From Ascaphus truei (taxonomy: Eukaryota > Chordata > Amphibia > Anura > Ascaphidae), in contig CM071568.1 of the NCBI GenBank assembly GCA_036426205.1, positions 49,507,045-49,571,044 of the forward strand: DNA of 64,000 nucleotides, written 5' to 3'. The position numbers and the translations under genes are program-made. Below the pieces are notes generated by a model, which did no database searches, was not told the DNA's origin, and was given only the letters and a program-made list of their open reading frames with translations. Positions 1-11,110 of the stretch are shown piece after piece (position 1 is the first letter of the stretch; every line of letters begins with the position of its first letter).

Positions 1-657
1 ATTTATTTATAAAATATTTTAGGAGGGTGAAAAAAATACATTCACTAGAGAGGTTAGATAGAGGTTCTAACATATGGTTACTATAAACAATTAAAAATAT
101 GTATGTACATACATATGTTTTTCGTTAAAGCACCTACATTTAATCTATTAAACAATGCTACTGCAATCAGATCACTTTGGTCCTAAGTCAAAAGGTTAAA
201 TACATGGCCATTAATCAAAGAATTGTTCTTACAGCAGTTATATCATGTACTGAATGTATGTCTTCTCTATAAAAGTGAGTACTATACTTCATTAAAATGT
301 GACCATTGGATATTGAAATTACTGTAGTACTGTGGCATGCAGCACATTTGCACTGGTTGAGAATGATAGTATTACCTGAGAATATTCATTTAGACTTCTG
401 CCAGTGGGTGTCATTGTTGCTCCACACCTGAAATGACAAATCTGGCTGTGATGTTCCAAACCATAATTAATATCAGTGCAGTACTATGTTGCTTGGGTTG
501 TGTTTTGTAACAGAATACATACAGATATGCTTCTCATTTTATAATGATAAGACACTGACAGCTGAATGGGGTTTTTTTTGTTTTCCTTTTAACTGTGCTC
601 TATACTGTTGTACAAAATAAACAGAGAATTTTTCAAACTGAAATTTCTTTGCTATAG
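1..657. other. RAD54B intron (partial), no gene seen
   Basis: AT-rich sequence upstream of the first recognisable RAD54B exon, presumably intron. The first 120 bases resemble the repeat at about 52450-52600 (ATTTATTTATAAAAT start followed by a similar AT-rich stretch), so a dispersed repeat probably lies here. A pyrimidine tract and AG acceptor end at 657. No coding exon could be recognised. Confidence 0.5.
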
Positions 658-724
658 GCAATGGCTCGAGTGTGGAGGGATGGTCAGCGGCGGACTGTAC
701 ATATCTACAGGCTTCTAACTACAG
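658..724 (+). CDS. RAD54B: RAD54B coding exon (third from last)
   Basis: This 67-bp exon is bounded by an AG acceptor (656-657) and a GT donor (725-726). It encodes AMARVWRDGQ followed by a VHIYRLLTT motif, the C-terminal helicase segment of the SWI2/SNF2 DNA translocase RAD54B (motif VI region, where Arg residues contact ATP). RAD54B assists RAD51 in homologous recombination in the nucleus. The exon ends in phase 1: its last G joins the GC of the next exon to make Gly. Identification rests on remembered vertebrate RAD54B sequence and on the next two exons continuing the protein in phase. Upstream exons are outside the window. Confidence 0.9.
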
Positions 725-1185
725 GTCAGAACAACCAATGCTGATTGCTCATCAAAGCATACACATGGCTGGAGATTGAAATGATTTGGCTTCCTTCTTT
801 TTGTCTCGAGCGTAAAATAAAAAAAAATATATAAGCTCTGTTAATGTGACATGTAGAATATATAGCTCTGCAGGTATGGAAATATCCCAGACGCGTCTAC
901 AATTTTACTCCTGGCATTTGTGTTGCAAAGCACAACTGATTGGTCTGTCAGTCTCTACCGGCAACATCGGGCCTGATCCTACTTTACTAGCACGACATCA
1001 AGGCAGTATCGGGCCTGATGGCCCGGCCGCGGTGGAGACTGAAAGGTCAGTCAGCGTTGCGCCGCTGGGGAGGCAGGGAGAGTGTCTCACAGGGCAGGAG
1101 CGAGGCGTAGAGTTCCAAGACTGAGTGTCACAGATGCACACTGACACACACAGTCAGGAATCCCCCCTGTGAATATGTACACTAC

Positions 1186-1213
1186 CTGAAGAAGGTTCCT
1201 CTGGGGTTTGAAA
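1186..1213 (+). ncRNA. Decayed hammerhead ribozyme-like motif
   Basis: CTGAAGA (1186-1192) is followed 17 bases later by GAAA (1210-1213) with CATCGG after it. The order matches the CUGANGA - stem II - GAAA core of PLE hammerheads, but stem II no longer pairs well. Probably a relic; activity is not expected. Confidence 0.35.
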
Positions 1214-1238
1214 CATCGGGATACTTGGTGTTCTATAG

Positions 1239-1544
1239 CAGGGGTGCACAAACTGGGGGGCACAAGATTTTGGGGGGGAGCAAGGCGGTTGCAGTGGCTC
1301 AGCGTTCTTCCCCAAGGCATTTAAATGAAATGCCGGGGGACCGCACAAGGCCTCTGCAACTTCACTTACTGCGACTCAGTCGGCTTGGGCGATGCGTCGT
1401 CAAATGACGTCACAGTTTCACGTGACGTCGGATCACGTCATGTGACCCTGCAGCGTCATTTGACGCTTCAGACTCGTAACCGGGGCACGAGCAGTGGGGG
1501 AGAGCAGGCAAGGGGGTGCATGGCAACAAGTTTGCGCACCCCTG
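1239..1544. mobile_element. hAT-like MITE (306 bp)
   Basis: Terminal inverted repeats of about 15 bp, CAGGGGTGCACAAAC at the left and GTTTGCGCACCCCTG at the right, differ at one position. The CAGGGG-type end is typical of hAT elements, which make 8-bp target duplications. The flanks are TTCTATAG (1231-1238) and TTCTATGT (1545-1552), agreeing at 6 of 8 positions. No transposase ORF, so it is non-autonomous. It lies inside a RAD54B intron. Confidence 0.7.
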
Positions 1545-1895
1545 TTCTATGTACAGTATATATATATATTCTTTTTGTAGGTGGCGAGAAGAATGCTTCT
1601 GAGTTGAACTATGCTATTTTTTTAGCTCAGAAAGTTCCTGAGATATTTACATGTTTAAATATCTCCCGCTATGTAGACAATAGACCAACTGGAATCTGCA
1701 TCAGCACATAACTTTGCATGATCTGGTGGTCCTCTTTTGATAATTACATTTTGATGTGGTAGTAAAATTAAAATATCTTGGAAACTGAGGGGCCTCTGTT
1801 ATTAGGAATAGCATCTCCTCCCACCCGGTTCCAAATTTAAAAAAAAACTAAATGGTAATTACTTCTTTAAATAAACCTATCTGTTTTCCCTGCAG

Positions 1896-2096
1896 GCACT
1901 TTAGAGGAAAAAATCTATCAAAGACAGATACGTAAGCAGGGTCTTTCTGGGGCTGTTGTGGACCTGACAAAAAAGTCTGAAAACATCCGTTTTTCTGTGG
2001 ATGAGCTAAGAAACCTTTTTGCTTTGCATGAAGATTCCGACTGTGTAACCCATGATCTGCTGGAGTGTGACTGTGCAGGAGAAAGAAGCCATTCAG
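1896..2096 (+). CDS. RAD54B: RAD54B coding exon (penultimate)
   Basis: A 201-bp exon after a TGCAG acceptor and before a GTAACC donor. It encodes TLEEKIYQRQ, then KQGLSGAVVDL, then VDELRNLF and ending ERSHS, which tracks the vertebrate RAD54B C-terminus closely. The TIEEKIYQRQ-type block is the conserved post-helicase element of Rad54-family Swi2/Snf2 proteins. Both junctions are phase 1 (G|GC giving Gly), agreeing with the neighbouring exons. No stop or frameshift, so this looks like a live gene. The track ORF that overlaps it on the opposite strand is a shadow. Confidence 0.95.
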
Positions 2097-2819
2097 GTAA
2101 CCTCATGTTTATGACAGTCATGCAGTCCATAGGATGTTTGTACTCGCCATACACCCACATCTTATGTTCTATAAAATAGAAAGTAATAAAATAGTAATAC
2201 TCCTGACAGAGTAGCCAGGAAGGGCTTTTCTAATGCTGATTGTTTCTAGCATATACCTATACTCTCTTTTTTTTTTAAATGGAATTTCAAAATGCAGGGG
2301 ATCACCAGAGCTGAAATACACGCGGTTCAGCTTCAGAAACCCCCTTGTTCACACCTATTTTAATAAAACCCATTGTGTTGCTTGGAATGCTTCTTTAAAG
2401 CAGCAGTCTACTCTGCCATTTTTCCCCCTTTAATATGGGCATCAATACAATCCACACAATGATAAGTAATTAGCTGGATTGCCGATTGATCAGCAAAGAT
2501 TCGGCTCGGGGGTTCACTAAATGTCTGTCAGTGCAACAGAAGAGGACCAAAGATGCAAAGTTCTGTGGGGAAGATCATGTCACCAGGCAGTCACTAGATA
2601 TAATTGGTGCACTGCTAGAGAGAGGGCAGGGTTCAAAAAGGGGTGTGCCAGAGCTTGTTTCAGAAGGGGAAGGCGATGTGACTTGGTAAATGGTTGCTAT
2701 AGAAATAAAAAATACGTGCTGCGTTATAATACATCAGAAAATTTAATGTAGAGTTTTTTTTTAATGCTACAAGTATTTTCTCATCGTACAGAACTGATTT
2801 ATTAAAAAAAAACAAAAAA

Positions 2820-3110
2820 AATACATGTAGGATATAGCGGCACAGGAACGATGGTCGGCGTCACAGGCTGAGGTCGGCAACAGGGAATCCAAAAGAACAA
2901 GCAGACCACAGGAACAGACAAGGCTCAGGAACTCAAGGGGCCAGGAACACATGGAATAGTATATCATGCTCAGGCAGGGGCTGGGAGTCACTGACGGCTA
3001 TGTAAGCCCTGGAACAGTTGCAGCCAATTAATAAATCCAGGAAGAGATTTGCCAGAAACCAAGATGGCCACGTAAGGACACGTTCCAGCAAAACCTTTGA
3101 CTGAAGTCTT
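2820..3110 (-). repeat. Gypsy LTR fragment related to 8384-8886
   Basis: Shares with the LTR at 8384-8886 the CTCAGGCAGGGGCTGG block, a GCAGCCAAT block and surrounding wording in the same order. ATGCTCAGGC at 2966-2975 corresponds to the predicted RNA start of that LTR family. No flanking coding region, so it is a solo or truncated LTR inside the RAD54B intron. Confidence 0.6.
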
Positions 3111-3566
3111 TACAAGTAGAAGTTGAATAACCATGTAGGAACATTAGAGGCAAGCTCTGTATCTGTGCTCAGAAAAGTGCATTTAAATTAATGATATGCT
3201 TATGTGTATTTATATCCAAACATTACATCAAATCCACATGAATTGCAGGTAATTTATCCAATAAAGACTTGCTTGTGAGACTAGTCAGATAAAGCTCCAA
3301 TTGAGGGGAGGAAAAATGAAAAACCAACACCTAGGCTGACCTAACTGTTCAAAATCAATAAACAGTTGGACCCCAGATTATAGCTTCATACACAACAGGA
3401 CACTTCCCTGGGGCTAGACTAGAACGTAGCAAAGTACTGTAGTGACATTCAAACAGTATGAATGAAAGTACTCGCACTTGGCAAACATGCCTGCAGTCCT
3501 GCACTCGGCGTGCACCCGTAGCATAAGGATTAGAAGGCTGTATCCGTATCCAAAGTATATACTGTT

Positions 3567-3596
3567 TGACAAAGGGCAGGGAGCCCGAAACGCGTC
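3567..3596 (+). ncRNA. Hammerhead ribozyme-like motif, degenerate CUGANGA box
   Basis: Stem II is GGGC (3574-3577) with GCCC (3583-3586), followed by GAAA (3587-3590), the short stem III CGCG and a GTC cleavage triplet (3594-3596). The first core box reads TTGACAA rather than CTGANGA. PLE-derived hammerheads with this short stem III are known; the altered box suggests an inactive copy. Confidence 0.5.
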
Positions 3597-4079
3597 AGAG
3601 TACCTCTCACAGCACCATGTGAACATTGTTTTTTGCTAAGATCCTGAATAAAGAAGCTATTTTTATTTTAATGTGATCCAGCCACCGTCGTGTTCTTTTT
3701 TTTTTTTTTTTTTTCTCTACATCCCACAAGCAGTGCACTGGTTGTACTTTCCTTCTACGGATACAGAAGTTGAATTAAATCTGTTACACTTATCAGAATT
3801 AACAATAGTTCTGCTTTGTGAACTTTGGATACAAATTATTTAGGTCGTAACTAATTTTAAACCCATTTTAAATTGTTAGTTAATCACATGCATCATATTA
3901 TAGAATTAAAAACTTATTGACTACATTATTTATTAGTGATTGCTATGTTAATTAATCTGGGCCCCTGTTTACCGGAGTAGCCAGTGGGAGGACAAGAGGT
4001 ACTGTACAGTAAGTGCTCACAGTTACTGTACGTGTATGTATTTATAACAATAGTAATATTGTATTCTCCTTTGTTTTAG

Positions 4080-4294
4080 GCGACCCCGTACAAAAATTGT
4101 TGACGTATAGGAGCTGTCAACTTGGCTCGCATCGTGATCAACAAGAAAAAAATGTTTCCATGTCCGAGCTGATGCAGTGGAAACACTTTTCTATGCAGCA
4201 CAGTTTTGATGATCCCTTCCTCCAGCTGGGAAAAGAACATATTTCTTTTATTTTTCAGAACACAAGTAACAGCCAAGAAACTTCAAGTGCATGA
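4080..4294 (+). CDS. RAD54B: RAD54B last coding exon
   Basis: Follows a TTTTAG acceptor and continues phase 1 from the previous exon. It encodes DPVQKLLTYRSCQLG, then MSELMQWKHFS, DPFLQL and a SFIFQNTS tail, ending at TGA 4292-4294. Human RAD54B ends in the same way, with a QLKQWKHF-type block, a DPFL motif and a SFIFQN tail, so the C-terminus is complete. The exon makes the non-catalytic C-terminal extension that follows the helicase core. Confidence 0.95.
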
Positions 4295-4404
4295 ACTTTC
4301 ATGGGACTTACAGCTGAGAATTCTGCTCCTCACATGCATTGCCACATATGCTTAAGAATGTGCCTGACAAATACTTCAGTGACACAGACTGATGGGGTTG
4401 AACT

Positions 4405-4410
4405 AATAAA
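4405..4410 (+). terminator. Candidate RAD54B poly(A) signal AATAAA
   Basis: AATAAA 111 bases after the stop codon, followed within 25 bases by a GT-rich stretch (TTTTGTTGGTTT). Fits a short 3' UTR; no transcript evidence is available. Confidence 0.55.
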
Positions 4411-5348
4411 TGGGAATAATTGATTTTGTTGGTTTAATATTTATTGTGCAGGCAAAGTGAGTATTGTATAATTGCCACGTGCTCCTCCTCACCACAATAC
4501 AGAAGTCGTTACTAAAACACAACATAAGAGTAGGCTGTATTCTCTAGCATTTAACAGACCAAAATACGTGTGCGCACAAAGGGGAAAGACTTCGCAATTG
4601 TATTGGCTGAATACAGAGAACATGTACAATATTGGAGACGTGAAATGTATATCCATATTTTTTCTCTGTCAATCAACAAATAGTATCAGAAAAGGGGCTA
4701 TTAATATTATGTTTAGAGAGGAAAAGGAAACATTTTAAATAAACATGGTGCTTTGTATATTGGTAATGCTCCAAACTGATTATAATCAAGAGACATATAC
4801 TGTATATAATATAAATGAGCAAAAATGTACAGCTTTGCAATGCCAAGAATCCTAATTTATTAAAATAGGATTAATATGATTCAATTTGCTTCAATATCGC
4901 TCCAAATTTGACATGATACAGATGCAGCGGCCGTTATCCGACCATTTCTCTGAGCCGTTTTCGTGAAGTCTGCTGTATTCCACGCAGCATTCATTCGTTA
5001 TTCTTCTGTGAAGGCTGCCGTGAACACCGCCAATCGTACCTTTATTACCTGGATTCCGATTTGTTTGGGTGCAGTTCTTTGTGTATCCGCCAGATGGCAA
5101 GAATGAATTCCCTTTGCACTATCCAGTGAATAGTACTGTAGTCAATTTGCAGGTGTTTAAAAAACAGATAAAAACAGAGTCTACCACAGTGATCCATTGT
5201 AAATTGACCTTGGTCGCTGAAGACGTTATCAAATTTAGGCGTTTTCCTAATTTAAATATCTAAACACAATGTTGGTTACATTATTCTCAATTGCTATGCC
5301 TGCACAATTGCTGAATAGACATACACTCAACTTCCAAGTTCTTATACT
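4411..5348. other. Intergenic, nothing firm
   Basis: AT-rich sequence between RAD54B and the forkhead pseudogene. A 370-bp stretch (4890-5260) is open in several frames but matched no family I recognise. It might be an upstream part of the forkhead pseudogene; I could not support that. Confidence 0.4.
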
Positions 5349-5889
5349 AAACCGAATTGTAGTTAAGCATATTTAATATGTTCTGCAATTAATGCTGGAA
5401 CAGATAAGAAGGTGACTTTAGCAGAGATATATCATCATATCATTGAGAACTACGATTATTTCAAATTTTCACCAAACCATCGTGGATGGAAGCATTCGAT
5501 AAGGCAAACTTGAACTAATGAGGATTGCTTTTTTTCGCACAGCCCCTCCTCAGGGAGATAGCAGGGGTTATTGGTCTATGCTCCAAGCTTTTGCCGGTAT
5601 GTTTTCTCATGGCAACTTCAAAAGGAGAAAAGTTGGGTTTAATCCATTTAAGATTCGTATTTCCCGACCCTGCAAGGTACCAACACCGGCTTGCCACTAC
5701 TATTGTAATAACGGGCCGACCGTCACTGAAAACCTGGTGATCCGTAATCCTTGCTACCTGGCCCCGCCTGATTACCAGCTTCAGCTGGCACCTGTCGGCT
5801 GTAATGCAGACTACATGAGTGACCCCAGCCTCTACGCACAATACACCTTTGACATTGGCTCATCTCCACCCGGTTGGCTAAGTTTATAA
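5349..5889 (+). pseudogene. Forkhead (FOX) transcription factor pseudogene
   Basis: Reading from AAACCG at 5349, the frame gives a KP start, then AYLICSAINAG, VTLAEIYHHII, NHRGWKHSIRQ and, after one frame change, RGYWSM and GNFKRRK. These match forkhead-domain blocks in order: KPPYSY start, LxEIY, W(K/Q)xSIRHxL recognition helix 3, wing 1 and the basic GNFxRRRK end. Three lesions lie within the domain: TAA at 5364-5366 where Tyr is expected, TGA at 5511-5513 where Leu of helix 3 is expected, and a one-base excess in the T7 run at 5529-5535. After that the frame stays open to TAA 5887-5889. No intron is visible across the domain. The subfamily is unresolved: GWKxSIR resembles FoxH1, GNFxRR resembles FoxI/E types. 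Confidence 0.8.
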
Positions 5890-6290
5890 TTAAGGTACAG
5901 TAAATATAATGTACTATACAGTATTAACTTTAATTCGCAATGACACTACAGTAGTGTATGCCTGACATATCAATGCTTGTGCACATGCACACTAGATCGT
6001 GACTTGACGCATGCGCACTACCGGAAAAGAAATTTCTAGCCTGAGAGTGAAGTCTATTGGGAAGAAGGTGAAGAGATTCTCCTGCAGAGACTTCTCCCCA
6101 TACACCTGGGGGCTGCAAGAGATGGAGGCGCTGCACCTGTGAGTACTATTTGGACAAGACCCCAGAAGCCTGTCCTGTCATTCCCCTATAACCCTCTGCG
6201 GGAGACTCAGGACCCCTGTTACCAGCAGGTTTGCACCACACTCAGAGAAGTAACCAGAGCAAGTTTCCCCTAGATAGACCATATGTATAT
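5890..6290. other. Intergenic with dispersed LTR-like motif
   Basis: No gene. GGAGGCGCTGCACC near 6125-6140 recurs at about 53717-53733 and, inverted, at about 18672-18688, so part of this is dispersed repeat. Confidence 0.4.
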
Positions 6291-8160
6291 AGTATATACT
6301 GTAAGTATTTTTGAAAAAATGATGAATACGAAAGAAACCACCAATAAGGAATATCCTAGAAACTTGCACTGAACAGACACAACTCCAAGATCTAATCTAT
6401 AAAATAGTACTTATATCCAGATTCTCATTAAGACCATATGGCACTAGGCAATTCAATTTGAAAATCCAGAAACTCTCACTTTTGGACAGAAGCTGGATTC
6501 GATCACACGCTAAAACCGAGGGGGAAATATATTCCAAACCAATATCTTTGAGGTCCTCAGGATATTTATTGTGACATAATAAAAAATGTTTGGAAACATA
6601 ATGGCTAGTGACCCCATTAATAATGGTCCTCCTATGCTCGAGAAGCCTCGTACTCGGGGGCGAGTTGTTTGGCCTACATATTGGAGGCTACAATTACAGG
6701 TTAATAAATAAACCACAAATGCACTAAGACAATTGATGAACCCCCAATGTTTCTTCATTATGGATTCAAGTGATCTAGAAGATTGTCCGTTTATTTAAAA
6801 AAAAACATAATTCTTGATAGACCGGGTGGTTTGCCTATCTTTAGATATCTGAAGCAGATCGCTCCTATCTAACTAACCAGCCTTCAAAAAAAGATTCCTC
6901 AACTAAAGATTGATCTGTCAGGATCGCTGCTAGGCTCCGTCCCTCTGACGTGTTATGCAATAGTACCTGCGGCAGGCGCAGACCCCTGTCTATGCATATG
7001 TGCCTACATAATATTACACCCGCAGATGCACGGCATGGTGCCTGCTACCGCTGGTGACGCACTCGCCCCACGCCGCACTCGCCCCACGCCGCACTCCTAC
7101 GCGCGCACGCAGTGCGGCAACTGATCCCAAGAAGGTATCAGCTGTCTAACCTGCAGCCAATCTCTCTTCCTCCTATCGGCTCGTAGCCTATGTCTGATGT
7201 CACTCCACTGCTGCCTCCTGATTGGTTCCCACCTCCTTCATTTACCCTCTCTGTTCCTGTGCAAGTTGCTGAGCATAAACTGATGTTTATGTACTGTGCT
7301 CGCTGCTTCCTGTGTTTTGCCTATTCTTGTGCCTTGCCTGACCTGTGTTGTGACCCATGCTCGTACCTGGACCTGTCTATTCTGTACCCCTGGACTTTGG
7401 CTTGTTATTGGACCCCCACTCTCTCCTCGACCATGGCTTACGGATATCAACTACTCTTCTCTCTCCAACCCGGACCACGGCAAGTACCACAACATACCCG
7501 AACTCTCCTTCCCTGACCTGGCTACACAACTCCGACTCTGCACTCCGGACCTAGTCCCGTGGTTGTAGGGTGGCAGTTATATACATCCCCACCTCAGCCC
7601 TGCAGTCTAGTCCAGCTTATGGTGAGCACACGTGACAATATCATACCCTTTGGAAATGAATTTTCTTTAAGCAGATTCAACTGAGTTAGAAAATCCAATT
7701 CAGTAGAGCAGTTCCGTCTGACTACTGAATTGGCTAAACGGGATATTTTGTAGCCATTGGATGGTGGATACAATCGGCATGTAAATAGCTATTTGTAGCC
7801 ACCTCCTTGATGTGTACATCTGTTTGTATAATATTATTTGAATCAACTTTCAGTACTAAATCCAAGAAAACAATCTTTATAGGATCCACCACGTGTAAAA
7901 ATCAAACTACTAGTGTTGGAATTGAAATGTGTGAATAGATCAGAGATAGTCCTAAAATCAGAATCCTAAATAATAAGAATATTATCTATGAAACGGACAT
8001 AGTATACCAGGCCCACCCCCAGATGGTCCAGACTTGACCATCCTCCCAAAACCCCATGAAAAGATTGGCATAACTGGGGGCGAACCTGTTCCCCGTGGCC
8101 ATTCCACAGATCTGTAAATAATATTGTGACTGAAACAAAAAATTATTATGTTAAAATAAA
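6290..8160 (-). mobile_element. Degenerate Penelope-like element, split by an LTR
   Basis: On the minus strand, about 8150-7640 encodes a decayed PLE reverse transcriptase: a GxxFAPSYA-like block followed by RFIDNILII, where the catalytic (Y/F)xDD has become IDN. The 3' part (6758-6510) encodes FVVYLLTCNCSLQYVGQT, the start of the PLE GIY-YIG endonuclease, then loses frame. Between them lies an LTR-like insertion (6916-7637). Several stops and frameshifts make the copy dead. It belongs to a PLE lineage different in sequence from the copy at 19567-20724. Confidence 0.75.
6916..7637 (+). mobile_element. Solo LTR-like insertion in PLE
   Basis: A 722-bp block beginning TGTCAGG and ending GTGACA (TG...CA), which interrupts the PLE reading. 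GC-rich 5' part, then a long pyrimidine-rich region typical of Gypsy LTRs in frogs. GCTGAGCAT at 7268-7276 resembles the predicted RNA-start motif of other LTRs here. The 5-bp flanks (TGATC and ATATC) do not match well, so the exact ends are uncertain. Confidence 0.5.
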
Positions 8161-8383
8161 TTCAATGATAGATCATATGAAAATGTTTTGTGTTTGAGAC
8201 ATATTGGTATCCCCATACAAATAATGTTTGACTGGTGATAGACCCTGGTCATGTTGAATACATGTGTACAGTGATTGGATGTCACAAGTGGCCCACAAAT
8301 ATGAGGATTTTTACTTAATATCAGGGACGGAGTCGATGACGTGCAAGATGTCGCTAATATGCGATCTGAGATGGTTAACATAG

Positions 8384-8886
8384 TGTGACAGTGCTCATCT
8401 CCAATCAGGAAGTGGACCCGCAAGGCTGAGGTAGGGATGCCAATTAACTGACCAGAGCCCAGGGACAGAGTCCTGTTAGAGTATTCGTGGTCGGTAAGCA
8501 GGCAAAGGGTCAGGGCACGTGGCAGTGGTGCAGAATCCAGGAGACAGGCAAAGGCCAGGACAGGCGGAAGGCAGCGAGGTCGGGGTCGCAGTCCGGGGTC
8601 AGCAACAGGAACTCCAAATGAACAGGGAAGCCACAGGGATAGACAAACTACATGGAAGGCTCAGGAACGGGGAAGGCTCAGGCACTAGGAAGGCTCAGGA
8701 ACTAGAGCCCAGGGTGGCTAGGAACAAAGGGAAACATACAATGCTCAGGCAGGGGCTGGTAGTCCCTGGCTGCTATTTAAGCCCTTGAATAGGTGCAGCC
8801 AATATAGCAGGCTGCCAGTAATCAAAATGTCAACAGCAGCCAGGTAAGGATGGGTTCCAGCCAAAGCCTGGACTGGAACCCTTACA
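8384..8886 (-). repeat. 3' LTR of non-autonomous Gypsy-type element
   Basis: On the minus strand it starts TGTAAGGG directly after a GAAGGGGGAATAC polypurine tract (8887-8899) and ends CACTGTCACA at 8384. A TTAAATA TATA-like box (8774-8780) lies 24-30 bases before GCCTGAGCATT (8750-8740), the predicted RNA 5' end. That 11-mer is complementary to the sequence after the LTR remnant at 17041. Confidence 0.7.
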
Positions 8887-9257
8887 GTATTCCCCCTTCA
8901 GGAGAGACCTCTGGGCGATCAGAACCTGGCTCACTCTGTGTTCTTGGTGACTTTAAATTGTTTCGGAAACGTCTTGGACAGGTACAACACTTGAAGAAAC
9001 CCTGTTTACTGAGTACCCTCTCTGGGGAAGAAAGCAGCGGTACTGCTAGTCTTGATACTCAGAATGCATCATAAGACGACTCAGGCACAGATACAATCCT
9101 CTTGTCGAGGTCCTGTCCATTAGACATAGCAACTTATCTGTGACAGCTGAGGTAATAAAGTAGCTTTCTGCTGTGGGACTGGCCATCAGCAGGAGGCCAG
9201 CACCCCTGGGCTGGAGGGCTTGGAAATGCATCAATACAGAGAACAGGGAATCTGTGG
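8887..9257 (-). mobile_element. 3' internal end of the same LTR element
   Basis: Between the polypurine tract and the CR1 3' end. The minus strand has a 62-codon ORF (9046-9234) with no recognised domain. If the element was continuous before the CR1/PLE insertions, this joins to about 15347. Confidence 0.45.
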
Positions 9258-10413
9258 GTAGTTACATAGTTACATAGTAGATGAGGTTGAAAAAAGACGT
9301 ACGTCCATCAAGTTCAACCTATGCTAAATTTAGGCAACAGATACATTATCCTATATCTATACTTACTTATTGATCCAGAGGGAGGCAAACAAAAAACCCC
9401 ATTAAGGGGAAAAATTAATTCCTTCCTGACTCCAAGAATTGGCAATCGGATTAATCCCTGGATCAACATCCTTCCCATGTATACTTATTTGGTATATCCC
9501 TGTAATGTACCTTTCCCATCTAAAAAGATGTCCAACTTTTTTTTGAACAAATCTATTGTATCTGCCATCACAGTCTCCATGGGTAATGAATTCCACATTT
9601 TAACTGCCCTTACTGTAAAGAAACCTTTCCTTTGTTGCTGGTGAAATTTCCTTTCCTCCAACCTTAAGGGATGGCCCCGAGTCCTTTGTACTGCCCATGG
9701 GATGAATAGTTCTTTTGAAAGCTCTTTGTATTCTCCCTGAATATATTGGTATATAGTTATCATATCCCCTCTAAGATGCCTCTTTTCTAATGTAAATAAA
9801 TCTAATTTAACTAGCCTCTCCTCATAAGTTAGAATGTCCATCCCCTTTATTAATTTGGTGGCTCTTCTCTGCACTCTCTCTAGTTCCATAATGTCTTTTC
9901 TTAGGATTTGTGCCCAAAATTGTTCTCCATATTCAAGGTGTGGTCTTACTAATGCTTTGTAAAGGGGCATAATTATGTTTACTTCCCTTCCATCCATTGC
10001 CCGTTTGATGCAAGATAAGATCTTGTTTGCCTTTGCAGCTACTGCATGACATTGGGCACTATTGCTAAGCCTGCTGTCTACAAGCATTCCTAAATCCTTC
10101 TCCATCAAGGATTCCCCCAATATATCTCCATTTAATTTGTAAGTCGCCTTTTTATTCTTGCATCCCAAATGCTTAACCTTACATTTATCTGTATAAAACC
10201 TCATTTGCCATTTACCTGCCCACGTTTCCAGTCTCTGCAAGTCCTTCTGAAGAGAAATTACATCCTGCTATGATTCTATTACCTTACACAATTTAGTATC
10301 ATCAGCAAAGATGGAGACTTTGCTCTCGATCCCAACCTCAAGGCCATTTATAAACAAGTTAAAAAGCAGGGGTCCCAGTACCAATCCTTGAGGTACTCCA
10401 CTCACGACTTTAG
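9258..10413 (-). mobile_element. CR1-type LINE, RT C-terminal half and 3' end
   Basis: The minus strand encodes VPQG, LVLGPLLF, the catalytic FADDTKL, and from 10240 a 251-codon frame with ETWAGKWQMRF, LVRPHLEYG and RVQRRATKLI blocks typical of CR1/L2 reverse transcriptase. One in-frame stop (plus-strand CTA 10268-10270) interrupts it. The 3' end carries a TACATAGT-type short repeat tail (9258-9275). The RT continues at 15164-15357; the gap between is a PLE insertion with a 15-bp TSD. Confidence 0.9.
10399..10413. repeat. Left TSD of PLE insertion (15 bp)
   Basis: CACTCACGACTTTAG, identical to 15164-15178, and part of the CR1 RT codons on either side of the insertion. Confidence 0.9.
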
Positions 10414-11029
10414 TAGTTGTGGGGGAGTGAACCCCGTATTGTCCGGTGCTTCTAAAGGTCCACTGGTAAAACTGGGTGTATTGTAAAAGCAGTCTCTGAC
10501 ACGTAAAAGTACAAGAATGGCCACTACACGAGCATAAAAGTCCTGTGTGAGGGGAACCAGCAACCGAAGCATACGGCAGGATAAAGGATAAAGCCTGGGT
10601 GGGGGGCTGTTGTGCAGGGAATAGTTAGAGACAGGGAGAGAGGCAACCAGCAAGCTACCCCTCCCGTGTACTCACGATACTGTCACCTGCTGCCCTGACC
10701 CAACCCGGTGTATTCACTGCCCGTGCCTAGCTGGTCCCGTCTCCTCGGGCGTCGCGCTGGTGTGTGACGTCATCTCCGAGGGCCGACAGCTATGCTGTGA
10801 AGGGATGAGACAAGCGCTGCCAAATCGGCGATCCTGAGAAGCCCCGGAACGGTTGCAGGGGGCGGATCCAAACGCCGTCGTCAGGACAGGGGAATGAAGA
10901 CCAGCTCCCAGCTCCGTGTGATGGCCTGCGTGCTCCACCAAAGTTTAAAGTGAAAATAGTTCGTAGTGTATAGATGGTCACTGCGTCAGAATTCAACCGA
11001 ACATGAGTAGTTAAAACAGCTTTATTAAA

Positions 11030-11110
11030 CTAGAATGCTGCGCATCACAGAGAGCCACTCTGACGCGTTTCGTTCCTGTGTGGAACTTTATCAAAGAGTA
11101 ATGGTCTCTC
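11030..11110 (-). ncRNA. Hammerhead-like motif in left inverted pLTR
   Basis: On the minus strand: TTGATAA, stem II GTTCC/GGAAC (11086-11082 and 11076-11072), GAAA (11071-11068), CGCGTC. Outer stem I is formed by ACTCT/AGAGT and GAGAG/CTCTC. Core box 1 departs from CTGANGA. Confidence 0.5.

Larger units (their letters stand above)
725..1895 (+). other. RAD54B intron with nested repeats
   Basis: Intron between two in-phase RAD54B exons, ending in a pyrimidine-rich tract and CAG (1893-1895). It contains a decayed hammerhead-like motif (1186-1213) and a hAT-type MITE (1239-1544). The short ORFs here have no recognisable product. Confidence 0.8.
2097..4079 (+). other. Last RAD54B intron with LTR fragment and hammerhead relic
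   Basis: Intron ending in TTTTAG at 4079. It holds an LTR-like fragment (about 2820-3110) and a hammerhead-like motif (3567-3596). A T20-like run occurs near 3697-3715. The rest has no recognisable gene. Confidence 0.8.

Noticed and set aside
4890..5263. Possible exon(s) between RAD54B and the forkhead pseudogene
   Set aside because: Open in three frames but with no recognised family and no convincing splice sites.
5511..5513. TGA in the forkhead domain as a possible selenocysteine codon
   Set aside because: A TAA and a frameshift also break the same domain, and no forkhead protein is known to use selenocysteine.
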